Origin: Bacteroidota bacterium
GTDB lineage: Bacteria > Bacteroidota > Bacteroidia > B-17B0 > Aurantibacillaceae
Length of the DNA stretch: 64,000 bases
Direction: 5' to 3'
NCBI GenBank assembly: GCA_030692515.1
Contig: JAUXZS010000025.1
Location: 33,348-97,347 of the forward strand
The notes beneath the pieces were generated by a model. The model made no database searches. It was not told the DNA's origin and saw nothing but the letters and a program-made list of their open reading frames with translations. Made by a program: the position numbers and the translations under genes. Numbering within the stretch: the first letter of the stretch is position 1; every line of letters starts with the position of its first letter. This document shows positions 35,788 to 45,800 of this stretch, piece by piece.

Positions 35788-38142
35788 TTATTCGATACTA
35801 TCATCAATATCAATAAGAGGAATTTCGATAATTTCTTTTTTAGTTGTTTTGTTATTTATTGAAAGTAAAATGGCCGGCAACAAAATTAAATTAGTAAACA
35901 TAGACATTAATAAGGTTAATGAAACTAAAACCCCTAGAGCTACCGTGCCACCAAAACTTGACGCGGCAAAAATAGCGAAGCCACAAAATAAAATGATAGA
36001 TGTATACACCATGCTTAAACCAGTATCTTTTATTGCAGCTGATATTGCAGCAGAGGCTCCTTTTTTATGTTTTTTTAATTCTTGTCTATATTTAGTTAAA
36101 AAATAAATTGTTCCGTCAGACGAAATACCAAATGCAATACTAAAAATTAAAATAGTTGAAGGTTTAAAGCGAATATCTAAAAAGCCCATTATTCCCGCTG
36201 TAATTATCAGAGGTATTAAACAAGGTATTTTGGATAAAATAATAATTCTAACTGAGCGAAATAGAGCAATACCAACAATTGCAATTAAAATAATTTCAAT
36301 TAATAAACTTTCTAATAAATTAGAAAGTAGGTAATCATTATTTTTTAAAAACACCAAACTGTGACCCGTTGTACCAACAATATATTCTTTTGGATTAAAA
36401 ATAGAATCAATTTTTGGCCTAAGTTCGGCCATAAGGATTTTCATTTTTTTAGAGCCAATATCGGCAACCTGATAGCTCACCCGAGTAACCTGCTGTGCAC
36501 TATCCATAAATGTTGCTAATCTATTGTTTTGCCCTTTTAGTGAGCCAGAGTATTCTGATAAAGTTTTTAGGTCACCAATGCTCGGTAATTTGTAAAATTT
36601 TGGGTTTCCGTTATTATATGCTTGATACGAAAATTTAATACCTTCGACAACAGATAATGGTTTTGAAAAAATAGGATATTCTGCCAAAGTTTTTTGAAGC
36701 AATTTAATTTTATAAATTGCTTTTGCATTCGTAGCAAAAATACCTTTTGGTTTTTTAGTGTCAATAGATATTTCAAACGGTAACACTCCTTTAAAATTTG
36801 TTTCAAAAAAATGAAGGTCGGTATATACGGGATCTTTTTCGGGTAAATCGTCAACCACATAACCATTCATATCTATAAAAGTCATCCCCCATAAAGAGAG
36901 GATAGTAATTATTGTTGTTATTAGATAAATTGCCTTTCTGTTTTTTTGCACCAAAAGATCAATAATATCTAAAATTTTATTAATACGTTTTCCTTCTTGA
37001 TGTTTAGTGTGCTTTGGTTTTGGGGTTGGTAATAAATTTAATATTATAGGTATTAATATTAGTGTAATTAAATAGGTAGCCATAACACTTATAGCTGCCA
37101 CAATACCAAATTCAACCAGCATGGAGCTTTTTGTAAAATACAATACTCCAAAACCAATAGCAGTTGTAATATTTGCTAAAAATAAAGTAACACCAATTGT
37201 TTCAACACTTCTTGCTAAAGCTTTAATTTTATTTCCATGGGCTAAAAATTCGCTCTGATATTTATTAATTAGGAAAATACAATTGGGCAAACCAATAACC
37301 ATTATTAACGGTGCAATTAAACCAGATAAAACGGTGATTTTGTAGCCAAATAGATACATGATTCCTATCGACCATACTACTCCAATTACAACAACTATTA
37401 ATGAGTATAAAACCGTTGTAACTGACCGGAAGAATAGCCATAAAATTATAGCAGTAACAATTATTGCAAGAATTAAAAACAAAGTCATTTCATCTCTAAC
37501 TTTTGTCATTAGTTGCGACCTAATATATGGCATTCCAGAATAATGAATATTTACATTATGTTTTTTTGAAAAAGCGTCTCCTAAAGCCTTAATTTCGGTA
37601 ACCATATCCAAACGACGTTTTGAATCCAGATCTTTTTTTGTAAATGTTATTGCAACAAGGTTGGCGCCAGATTCTTTATTGTAAATAATTCCTTCATAAA
37701 AAGGCATTGCCAAAAATTCTTCTTTAAGACTATCAACTTCAAATTGATTTGCGATTGGGTTTTGAATTAGGGGAATAAATTCAAATTTTTCTAAACTATC
37801 ATTTTTAATTAATTTAAATGATGTAGGCAAAGACATGATAGCCTTAACGCCTTGTATATTTTTAAGATCAGTGTTTAATTTAACCCAATCTCTAAATTTC
37901 TCGAATTGAAATAGGTCTTTATCTGCAAAACCCATAACCATAACATTACCATCTTCACCAAATTTTTTCTTAAAATTTTGATATTCGATAAATGTGCTAT
38001 CATTTTCTGGTAGTATTTTAGCAAACTCATAAGAAAGTTGCATTTTTGAAGCTTCAAAACCCATGAAAACGGTTAAAAGCAAAACGCAAATTGTAAACGA
38101 TAATTTATTTCTTAATAATATTGTTGAGAAATATTTCCACAT
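35788..38142 (-). CDS. MMPL/RND-superfamily membrane transporter
   Basis: 784 residues with the two-fold MMPL layout: one helix, a large periplasmic loop (about 35-220), a five-helix block (FLILAIIVTAIILWLFF to LITLILIPIIL, with GLPNCIFLINKYQ), a second lead helix near residue 405, a second loop, and a final five-helix block (FGISSDGTIYFLTKYRQEL). The pattern is that of sterol-sensing-domain-like RND exporters of lipids or hopanoids. Its cargo is unknown. No adaptor or outer-membrane partner is adjacent. A 45-codon ORF follows. Confidence 0.9.
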   Translation of the reverse strand: MWKYFSTILLRNKLSFTICVLLLTVFMGFEASKMQLSYEFAKILPENDSTFIEYQNFKKKFGEDGNVMVMGFADKDLFQFEKFRDWVKLNTDLKNIQGVKAIMSLPTSFKLIKNDSLEKFEFIPLIQNPIANQFEVDSLKEEFLAMPFYEGIIYNKESGANLVAITFTKKDLDSKRRLDMVTEIKALGDAFSKKHNVNIHYSGMPYIRSQLMTKVRDEMTLFLILAIIVTAIILWLFFRSVTTVLYSLIVVVIGVVWSIGIMYLFGYKITVLSGLIAPLIMVIGLPNCIFLINKYQSEFLAHGNKIKALARSVETIGVTLFLANITTAIGFGVLYFTKSSMLVEFGIVAAISVMATYLITLILIPIILNLLPTPKPKHTKHQEGKRINKILDIIDLLVQKNRKAIYLITTIITILSLWGMTFIDMNGYVVDDLPEKDPVYTDLHFFETNFKGVLPFEISIDTKKPKGIFATNAKAIYKIKLLQKTLAEYPIFSKPLSVVEGIKFSYQAYNNGNPKFYKLPSIGDLKTLSEYSGSLKGQNNRLATFMDSAQQVTRVSYQVADIGSKKMKILMAELRPKIDSIFNPKEYIVGTTGHSLVFLKNNDYLLSNLLESLLIEIILIAIVGIALFRSVRIIILSKIPCLIPLIITAGIMGFLDIRFKPSTILIFSIAFGISSDGTIYFLTKYRQELKKHKKGASAAISAAIKDTGLSMVYTSIILFCGFAIFAASSFGGTVALGVLVSLTLLMSMFTNLILLPAILLSINNKTTKKEIIEIPLIDIDDSIE

Positions 38143-38366
38143 ATAGGGCTAAAGTTTATTTACTATTACTGCAATTCTTTGAACTAAAATAAATACCGTT
38201 TATTACTTAAAACAGATTTGTTTATTTAGAAAGTTAAATATACGGTTATATTATTATTTTTGAAGAGAATTTTAATTTGATTTCGACGCACAAATAGGGC
38301 TGAATGTTTCGTTAAAAAAGTCCATTTTCCCCTCTTACGGGGGATAAATGGTTAAATTATTACCTG

Positions 38367-38374
38367 TAAATTTG
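38367..38374 (+). promoter_or_regulatory. -7 element of the DUF5916 gene
   Basis: TAAATTTG is an exact TAnnTTTG match, 11 bp before the ATG, the same gap as in the efflux operon promoter. No clear -33 TTTG is seen. Confidence 0.4.
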
Positions 38375-38385
38375 AGCCATAACGG

Positions 38386-40821
38386 ATGAGATATATAGTA
38401 TTTATAATTTTATTTTTTCTTTTTTATTCAGAAAGTTTTTCGCAAAATAAATCTGTTGCTGCTTTACGCACCTTAGTTTCGCCAAAAATTGATGGTGTTT
38501 TAGATGATACTTGCTGGGTAAATGCAGAAATCGCCAAAGATTTTATACAAAGAGATCTTCATCCCGGTTTAGCGAGCGAATTTAAAACAGATGTTAAGTT
38601 TTTATATGATAATGAAGCAATTTATATAAGCGCCAATTGTTATGATTCATCGCCCGATAGTATTTTGCGAGAATTAAGTACGCGAGATAATGAAGCAAAT
38701 GCAGAGTTATTTGGTGTTTTTTTTGATACTTATGACGATGATATTAATGCCTTCGGATTTTTTGTAACCTCTGCGGGAACCCAAATTGATGCTCGCTATA
38801 GCAGCGAGGGGCAAGATTTTGATTGGAACGCAGTTTGGATGAGCAATGTTAAAATTAATAAAACCGGCTGGGCTATAGAAATGAAAATTCCCTATTCGGC
38901 ACTTCGTTTTTCAGAAGAAAAAATACAATCATGGGGCTTAAATATTATTCGCAAAATTCGTCGTAAACGAGAAAATTCATTCTGGAATCCTGTTAACCCA
39001 AAAATAAATGCTTTGGTTCGTCAATTCGGGCAATTAACAGGACTTGAAAATCTTAAGCCACCTGTTCGTTTATCGCTTGTACCTTATGTTGCAGGTATAG
39101 TAAATCATTATCCTTTTAACGATGTTAATGTAAAAGACTTTACTTATAATATAAGTGGAGGTATGGATATTAAATATGGCATATCGGATGCATTTACATT
39201 AGATGTGACTTTAGTGCCTGATTTTAGCCAAGTGCAGTCTGACAATCAAGTCTTGAATCTTTCTCCTTTTGAAGTGCAATTCCAAGAACGAAGGCCTTTT
39301 TTTACCGAGGGTACAGAATTATTTAATAAAGGAGGTTTGTTTTATTCTAGGCGAGTAGGGGGTACGCCGTTAGATTACTACAATGTAACTTCTCAATTAA
39401 AAGATGGAGAAAGAATAATTAAAAATCCCTCACAAACTCAATTATTAAATGCTACAAAATTATCTGGTAGAACTCAAAGCAAGTTGGGAATAGGAGTTTT
39501 TAACGCGGTTGCAAATAATTCTTACGCCGTTTTACAAGATACATTGGGTGATAGAAGAAGTGTTTTAACATCGCCGCTTACAAATTATAATATTGTTGTG
39601 CTCGATCAGGCATTAAAAAATAATTCTTCGGTTAGTTTAGTAAATACAAACGTTACTAGAGAGGGACATTTTTATGATGCTAACGTTACTGGCATAGGTT
39701 TTAAAATTAACAACAAAGCCAATATGTATTCTATTAATGGCTCAGGAGCGATGAGTAATCGGTTTTATCCAGATAGCTCAAAGCCTTATTCGGGCTATAA
39801 TTATTATTTTGAATTTGGAAAATCGGGTGGAAACTTTAAATGGAATGCTTATAGTTCCTTAAACACCGATAAATATAATCCAAATGATCTTGGAATATTA
39901 TTCCTTACCAATAATACTGAAAACGGCTTAAATTTTGAATACAATATTTATAAACCATTTTGGAAAGTAAATAATGTTTATAATAGTGTAAACGTTGTCT
40001 ATCAGAGAATTTATAAGCCTGATGCATTTTGGAATTTTGGAGTTTACGGAAGAAGCGTAACGACATTTACAAAGCGTTTTTTAACATCCGGAATTAATTA
40101 TGGAATTGAACCTGTTGTAACATATGATTACTACGAACCACGAATTCCTAATAGATTTTATGTGTTTCCTATAAATTACAATTATGGTGGTTTTATTTCG
40201 AGTGATTATCGTAAACCATTTGCACTCGATGTTTCCTTTAACCAGCGTATTTTTGAGGAAAATAACCGTCATTATTTTAATCTTACAATTTCTCCTCGCT
40301 TAAGAATAAACAATAAACTTTCCTTTATTTACCAAGTAAGTAATGATCTTAAAAATGATGATGTTGGTTTTGTTAATTATAATTTTGTTAACGACACAGT
40401 TACATTTGGAAGACGAAATATGCAAACCGTTAGTAATACATTTTCAAGTGTTTATAAATTCACAAATAAAATGTCTTTATCATTTCGTTTAAGGCATTAC
40501 TGGTCAACAGCGCAATACAAAGAATATTATCAACTTGGAGAGGATGGAAAATTAAATTCATACAACTATCAAACAAATCACAACGTGAATTTTAATGCCT
40601 TTAATATTGATATGGTTTACTTTTGGCAATTTGCTCCTGGTAGCGAATTAAATATTGTTTGGAAAAATTCGGTTTTAAAAAGAGAAGGCACAATAAATAA
40701 TGATTATTATGAAAATTTTAAGGGCTCATTTAGTACCGCGCAAAACAATTTAATTTCTATTAAAGTGTTGTATTATATCGACTATTTGTACTTGAAAAAA
40801 GCATTTAATAAATCAACATAG
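38386..40821 (+). CDS. DUF5916 outer-membrane protein with CBM9-like domain
   Basis: 811 residues with a signal peptide (to about residue 20). The N-terminal 200 residues form a CBM9-type carbohydrate-binding-like beta sandwich (KIDGVLDDTCWVNAEIAKDFIQ, IYISANCYDS, GWAIEMKIPYSALRF). The rest is the DUF5916 beta-barrel-like region (VRLSLVPYVAGI, FSQVQSDNQVLNLSPFE, ERRPFFTEGTELFNKGGLFYSRR). Such proteins are common in the Bacteroidota outer membrane, with unproven roles in glycan or peptide handling. The SBBP-repeat gene follows on the same strand. Confidence 0.9.
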   Translation: MRYIVFIILFFLFYSESFSQNKSVAALRTLVSPKIDGVLDDTCWVNAEIAKDFIQRDLHPGLASEFKTDVKFLYDNEAIYISANCYDSSPDSILRELSTRDNEANAELFGVFFDTYDDDINAFGFFVTSAGTQIDARYSSEGQDFDWNAVWMSNVKINKTGWAIEMKIPYSALRFSEEKIQSWGLNIIRKIRRKRENSFWNPVNPKINALVRQFGQLTGLENLKPPVRLSLVPYVAGIVNHYPFNDVNVKDFTYNISGGMDIKYGISDAFTLDVTLVPDFSQVQSDNQVLNLSPFEVQFQERRPFFTEGTELFNKGGLFYSRRVGGTPLDYYNVTSQLKDGERIIKNPSQTQLLNATKLSGRTQSKLGIGVFNAVANNSYAVLQDTLGDRRSVLTSPLTNYNIVVLDQALKNNSSVSLVNTNVTREGHFYDANVTGIGFKINNKANMYSINGSGAMSNRFYPDSSKPYSGYNYYFEFGKSGGNFKWNAYSSLNTDKYNPNDLGILFLTNNTENGLNFEYNIYKPFWKVNNVYNSVNVVYQRIYKPDAFWNFGVYGRSVTTFTKRFLTSGINYGIEPVVTYDYYEPRIPNRFYVFPINYNYGGFISSDYRKPFALDVSFNQRIFEENNRHYFNLTISPRLRINNKLSFIYQVSNDLKNDDVGFVNYNFVNDTVTFGRRNMQTVSNTFSSVYKFTNKMSLSFRLRHYWSTAQYKEYYQLGEDGKLNSYNYQTNHNVNFNAFNIDMVYFWQFAPGSELNIVWKNSVLKREGTINNDYYENFKGSFSTAQNNLISIKVLYYIDYLYLKKAFNKST

Positions 40822-40888
40822 TTAAGCTAACTATTATCATAGCTTTTTTGTAACTTACGTTTTTATTAATTGCGCTAAACTTAATCTT

Positions 40889-42526
40889 CTGAGAAAAATC
40901 AACATACTCATTTTCTTTATTATAATTTTCGCAAAACCTTTTTTGGCTCAACCTCCAAATTGGCAGTGGGCAAAAAGTGCAACGGGTGCAAATGCAGAAA
41001 ATGGTAACTGTATTACTACAGATGTTTCGGGAAATGTTTTTGTTGCTGGATATTTTTATAGCCCCACAATTATCTTTGGCACTTATACTTTAACTAATAC
41101 TGGAAACTATGATTTGTTTATAGTTAAGTATGATATAAATGGTAATGTTCTTTGGGCAAAAAGTGGCGGAGGTGCTTTTGATGATGTTGGTTTAAGCATC
41201 GCTGCTGATGGAAATGGAAATGTTTATGTAACTGGATATTTTTATAGTCCAGTTTTTACTCTTGGAACTTTTACGCTCACAAATAATGGGGTAGGAGACG
41301 CTTTTATTGCAAAATTTGATGGTTCAGGTAATGAAATTTGGCTGAAAAATTACGGCGGTGCTAATGAAGATAATGGTAACGGTATTTGTATAAATAACTC
41401 AGGAGATATTTTTGTAACAGGGTTTTTCCGAAGTTCTACTATTGTATTTGGAACCTATACTTTAACTAATACAGGAGCGGATGACATTTATATTGCAAAG
41501 CTAGATCTCTCAGGTAATACAATTTGGGCTAAAAGCGCTGTAGGTTCAGGTGTTGATGTCGGCAATAGTGTTGCTGCTGATAACAATGGAAATGTTTTTA
41601 TTACCGGCTTTTTTAGCAGCCCATCAATTGCGCTGGATACTTATTCATTAACAAATTTAGGTGGTAGCGATATTTTTGTTGCGAAATATGATGCGCTTGG
41701 GAATACATTGTGGGCTGAGCGTGTTGGTGGAATATATAACGATAAAGGGTATAGTGTCGCAGCCGACTTAAATGGGAACGTAATACTAACAGGAACTTTT
41801 TTTAGCCCGAGCGTAACTCTTTCAACTTTTACGATTACAAATAATGGTGATTTTGATTTTTTTGTTGCGAAGTATAACGGTTCTGGAAATGTTGTTTGGG
41901 CAAAAGGTGAGGGAAGTTCATCCGACGATACAGGATATGGAGTGGTTACCGACTTGATTGGAGATATATATGTAACTGGTCATTTTCACAGCCCCTCCAT
42001 TACTTTAGGAACTTATACTTTAAGTAATGCTGGAATTGGAGATTTATACGTGTTAAAATACGATGCAAATGGTAATGCAATTTGGGCGCAAAGTGCGGGT
42101 GGCACCTCCGATGACGGTTCAAGTGGTATTGCTGTGGATGCAAGTGGAAATGTTTTTGTAACAGGCTATTATATTAGTTCTTCCATTTCCTTCTCAGCAA
42201 CAACACTTTTAAACACAGGAACGGAGGATATGTTTGTAGCAAAATTAGGAAGTTCATTAATAACATTAGAAAATGAAAATGCTGTGGTCAAAAACAATCT
42301 ATTATTATATCCGAATCCTTCGGCCGGTTTGTTTTACCTTAAAGCTAAGAATTTTGAAATAGAGAAAATAGAAATTTTTAACCAAATGGGCTTAAAAGTA
42401 TATGATTCAAATTTTGATAAAAAAAATGAAATTAGTGTCGATATCTCGGCTCAACCATCGGGTTTTTACTCCTTGAAAATAAATACTAACCACGGCTTTT
42501 TAACGAGTAAAATTATTTTAAGATAA
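40889..42526 (+). CDS. SBBP-repeat secreted protein with T9SS type A sorting domain
   Basis: About 545 residues if read from CTG at 40889. The only standard start in the region, TTG at 40943, would remove a textbook signal peptide (RKINILIFFIIIFAKP then FLAQ) that is in frame directly upstream; see findings. The mature part has about seven SBBP (beta-propeller) repeats of roughly 60 residues with the core GNVFVTGYFYSPxxxFGTxTLTNxGxxDxFIAKYDxxGN and WAKSxGG. The final 80 residues (LLYPNPSAGLFYLKAKNFE to GFYSLKINTNHG) are a type A sorting domain. It is secreted and probably surface-attached. Function is unknown. Confidence 0.85.
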   Translation: MRKINILIFFIIIFAKPFLAQPPNWQWAKSATGANAENGNCITTDVSGNVFVAGYFYSPTIIFGTYTLTNTGNYDLFIVKYDINGNVLWAKSGGGAFDDVGLSIAADGNGNVYVTGYFYSPVFTLGTFTLTNNGVGDAFIAKFDGSGNEIWLKNYGGANEDNGNGICINNSGDIFVTGFFRSSTIVFGTYTLTNTGADDIYIAKLDLSGNTIWAKSAVGSGVDVGNSVAADNNGNVFITGFFSSPSIALDTYSLTNLGGSDIFVAKYDALGNTLWAERVGGIYNDKGYSVAADLNGNVILTGTFFSPSVTLSTFTITNNGDFDFFVAKYNGSGNVVWAKGEGSSSDDTGYGVVTDLIGDIYVTGHFHSPSITLGTYTLSNAGIGDLYVLKYDANGNAIWAQSAGGTSDDGSSGIAVDASGNVFVTGYYISSSISFSATTLLNTGTEDMFVAKLGSSLITLENENAVVKNNLLLYPNPSAGLFYLKAKNFEIEKIEIFNQMGLKVYDSNFDKKNEISVDISAQPSGFYSLKINTNHGFLTSKIILR

Positions 42527-42842
42527 TTTCTTAAAAATATTTCGGTCATTCTTTTTTGTTTATTTGTCGAAATTAAGGAACCTTTCAAAAAAACCTCCGT
42601 ATATATGTTAAATAATTTAACAACTCTGTATGGTTAAAATTTACTCCAATTATTATTATAATTTTTTTGTTGGGGCATTTTTAAAAAGTCCTCAATTTAC
42701 AAGGGTTATCTTTGATATTTGTTGCAATATTTTTAATCTTTCTTCCAAGAAAAAAAATCAAAACTTACCAATTTTTATTTTGTTGTTTATCCCAGAGATA
42801 TTGGCTAATAGACATATAATTATTTTATTAATAAACTAAACC
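42527..42842. other. 316-bp upstream region of the giant adhesin gene
   Basis: AT-rich, with a 15-bp palindrome GTTAAATAATTTAAC at 42607-42621 and a TAnnTTTG match TATCTTTG at 42707-42714, which would give a leader of about 120 nt. An open stretch at 42630-42839 shows no protein-like composition. I see no gene. Confidence 0.45.
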
Positions 42843-45800
42843 ATGAATAAAATTTACAAACAGTTCTTATTATCCTTTATATTAATTTTAAGTATACCCT
42901 TTAGTACTTATGCTACACATATTGTTGGTGGAGCTTTAACCTATACTTATAATGGTGGAAATAATTATACGGTAATGCTAAAACTTTATCGAGATTGTAC
43001 AGGTAACGCTTTTCCGGCTTCAGCCCCAATTACCGTTTTACAAGCAAATGGTTCTTTGTTTGCTCCGAATTTAAATTTTACTTTATTGGCAGGAACAACA
43101 ACCAGTATTACTCCAATATTACCGCCATGCGCTACAGCGCCTGCTTCTATACCATGCGCTGAAGAAAGAATTTACACTGCAACTGTCACCATACCTCCAT
43201 CACCAGGAGGAGTTCATTTATATTACGGTGTATGCTGTAGAAATGGAAGTATAATAAATATTACTACTCCTGGAACTGTTGGCGAAACTTTTTACGCTTA
43301 TATCCCCTGCTACAACAGTATTTGGGCTGAAGACTTTACACTCCCTAATGGAACTACCGTTGATGCTGGACCTACAGCTTGGACAAGAAGTTTAGGGCTA
43401 ACTCCCCCAACATCTGCACAAGTAACAAATGGTCAGTTTGCTGTAATAGGCGCTAATAATGCATCTATGATGTGGGCATCACAAATTATAAACATATCTG
43501 CTTTTGCATCTGGTGTAAATATTAGTGTTAATGCTGATAAGGCAGGAAATAATTTTGGGAATAATGATACATTACGATTTTATTATTCAATTGATGGCGG
43601 ACCATTAACTGTGTTTAATAATAATGGATCTTTGGTTGGAAACTGGGCCGCCCCTAGATTTGTAACAGCAACAACTGTACCAACCGGAACAACAGTTCAA
43701 GTATTTATTAGAGCAAAATTTAATGCAAATAATAATTCAACCGGTAAAACTTTTTTCGCAGATATGGTTACCGTTTATGATAATACTTTTTTGCCTAATA
43801 GTAATCCATCTTTTAATCAATTGCCACCACTTTTACTGTGTTCAACAAATAGCTTCTCGTTAAATCAATCGGCAACTGATATTGATGGTGACTTATTAGT
43901 TTATTCAATGTATACACCTTATAATGATGCTCCTGCGCCAACTTTTCCTAATAATGTAGCTTCTATTCCTACTGTTACTTGGGTTGCCGGGTATTCTGCA
44001 AATAGCCCTTTTAATGTTGGTGGCCCAAATGTCACTATCAATCCTGCAACGGGTGTTATGACTGGTGTTGCAAACTCAAACGGAAGATATGTTTTTGGGG
44101 TTAAGTGTTCAGAGTACCGAAATAGCATTTTGTTAAGCGAAACAACCCGTGATTACCAAATCACAAGTGTTACTTGTCCACCATTTGTGCCTTCTGCACC
44201 AATAGCAGGAGCAAATTCAAATACATTATGTGCAGGGCAAACATTAAGTTTAACCGCCTCCTTTACCGCAGGTGCAACTTATAGTTGGACCGGCCCTAAT
44301 AGCTTCACATCAAATGTTCAGAACCCTGTAATCGTTGGTACTACAACTGCTGCTGCTGGAGTTTATTCTGTAACATCAACTGTTTCTGGTTGCACTAGTC
44401 CTCCAGGAACCACCACCATAGTTGTTAATCCAATCCCATCAGCTCCTGTTGCTGGAAGTAATAGTCCGTTGTGTACTGGACAAACATTAAGTTTAACAGC
44501 ATCTTTTACTACTGGCGCAACTTATAATTGGTCTGGTCCAAATGGTTTTACTTCAACACTTCAAAACCCTACTATTGCCGGGATTACATTAGCCGGGGCC
44601 GGAACCTATTCGGTAAACGCAACAATATTGGGTTGCACGGGACCAAATGGAACAAACGTTGTCGTCGTTAATCAAACACCTTCAGCACCAACGGCAGGAG
44701 CTAACTCCCCGCTATGTGCCGGACAAACTTTAAATTTAACCTCTACTTTTACTGCCGCAACAACCTATAGTTGGTCGGGCCCAAATACATTTACTTCAAA
44801 TATTCAAAACCCATCCATTGCAGCAATTACTGTTGCAGGAAGCGGTGTGTATTCGGTAAATGCCACATCTGCGGGTTGTACCGGACCAACCGGGACAGTT
44901 TCTGTATTAGTAAACCCTGCGCCATCGGCGCCAACACCAGGAGCTAATTCGCCATTATGCGCTGGGCAAAATTTAAATTTAACAGCTACATTTACTGCAG
45001 GTGTAACATATAATTGGTCTGGACCAAATTCTTTTACCTCTACAAATCAAAACCCGACTATAGCAGGAATTACGCTTGCAGGAACTGGTATTTATTCTGT
45101 AAATGCAGTAGCTGCAGGATGTCCTGGTCCAACGCAAACAATTTCTGTAGTTGTTAATCCTGCTCCGGCTGCACCAACTGCAGGGGCTAATAGCCCACTT
45201 TGTACTGGACAAACACTTAGTTTAACAGCAACCTTTACAGCGGGAGCAACTTATAGTTGGACGGGACCTAACGGTTTTAGTTCTGCCTTACAAAACCCAA
45301 CAATTGTTGGAGCTAGTCCTTTAGCAACCGGTCTTTATTCTGTTGTTGCAACAATGTCTGGCTGTCCAGGACCTGTTGGAACAGTTAGCGTAAATGTTAG
45401 TACACCACCAGTTGCTCCGTCAGCAGGAGCTAACAGTCCTTTATGCGTGGGTCAAACTTTAAATCTAACAGCAACATTTACAGCAGGACTGACTTATAGT
45501 TGGTCGGGTCCAAATACATTTACATCAAATTTGCAAAATCCAAGTATTGCTGGTATATCATCTCTTGGTGCTGGGACATATTCTGTTTTTGCAACTACCG
45601 CAGGAGGTTGTTCGGGCCCTACAGGAACAATAAATGTTGTTGTAAATAATAGTCCTAGTGCACCAACAGCTGGAGCTAACTCTCCGCTATGTGCCGGACA
45701 AACATTAAATTTAACTTCTACTTTTACTACAGGAGCCACATATAGTTGGACTGGTCCAAATACTTTTACATCAAATGTTCAAAACCCTTCTATTGCTGCA

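Noticed and set aside
36567..36866. Minus-strand ORF of 99 codons in another frame of the MMPL gene
   Set aside because: It overlaps a well-supported transporter frame and has no recognisable features.
42630..42839. Plus-strand ORF of 69 codons before the giant adhesin
   Set aside because: Composition is that of AT-rich intergenic DNA, with no domain or signal-peptide logic, and it spans the likely leader of the adhesin gene.
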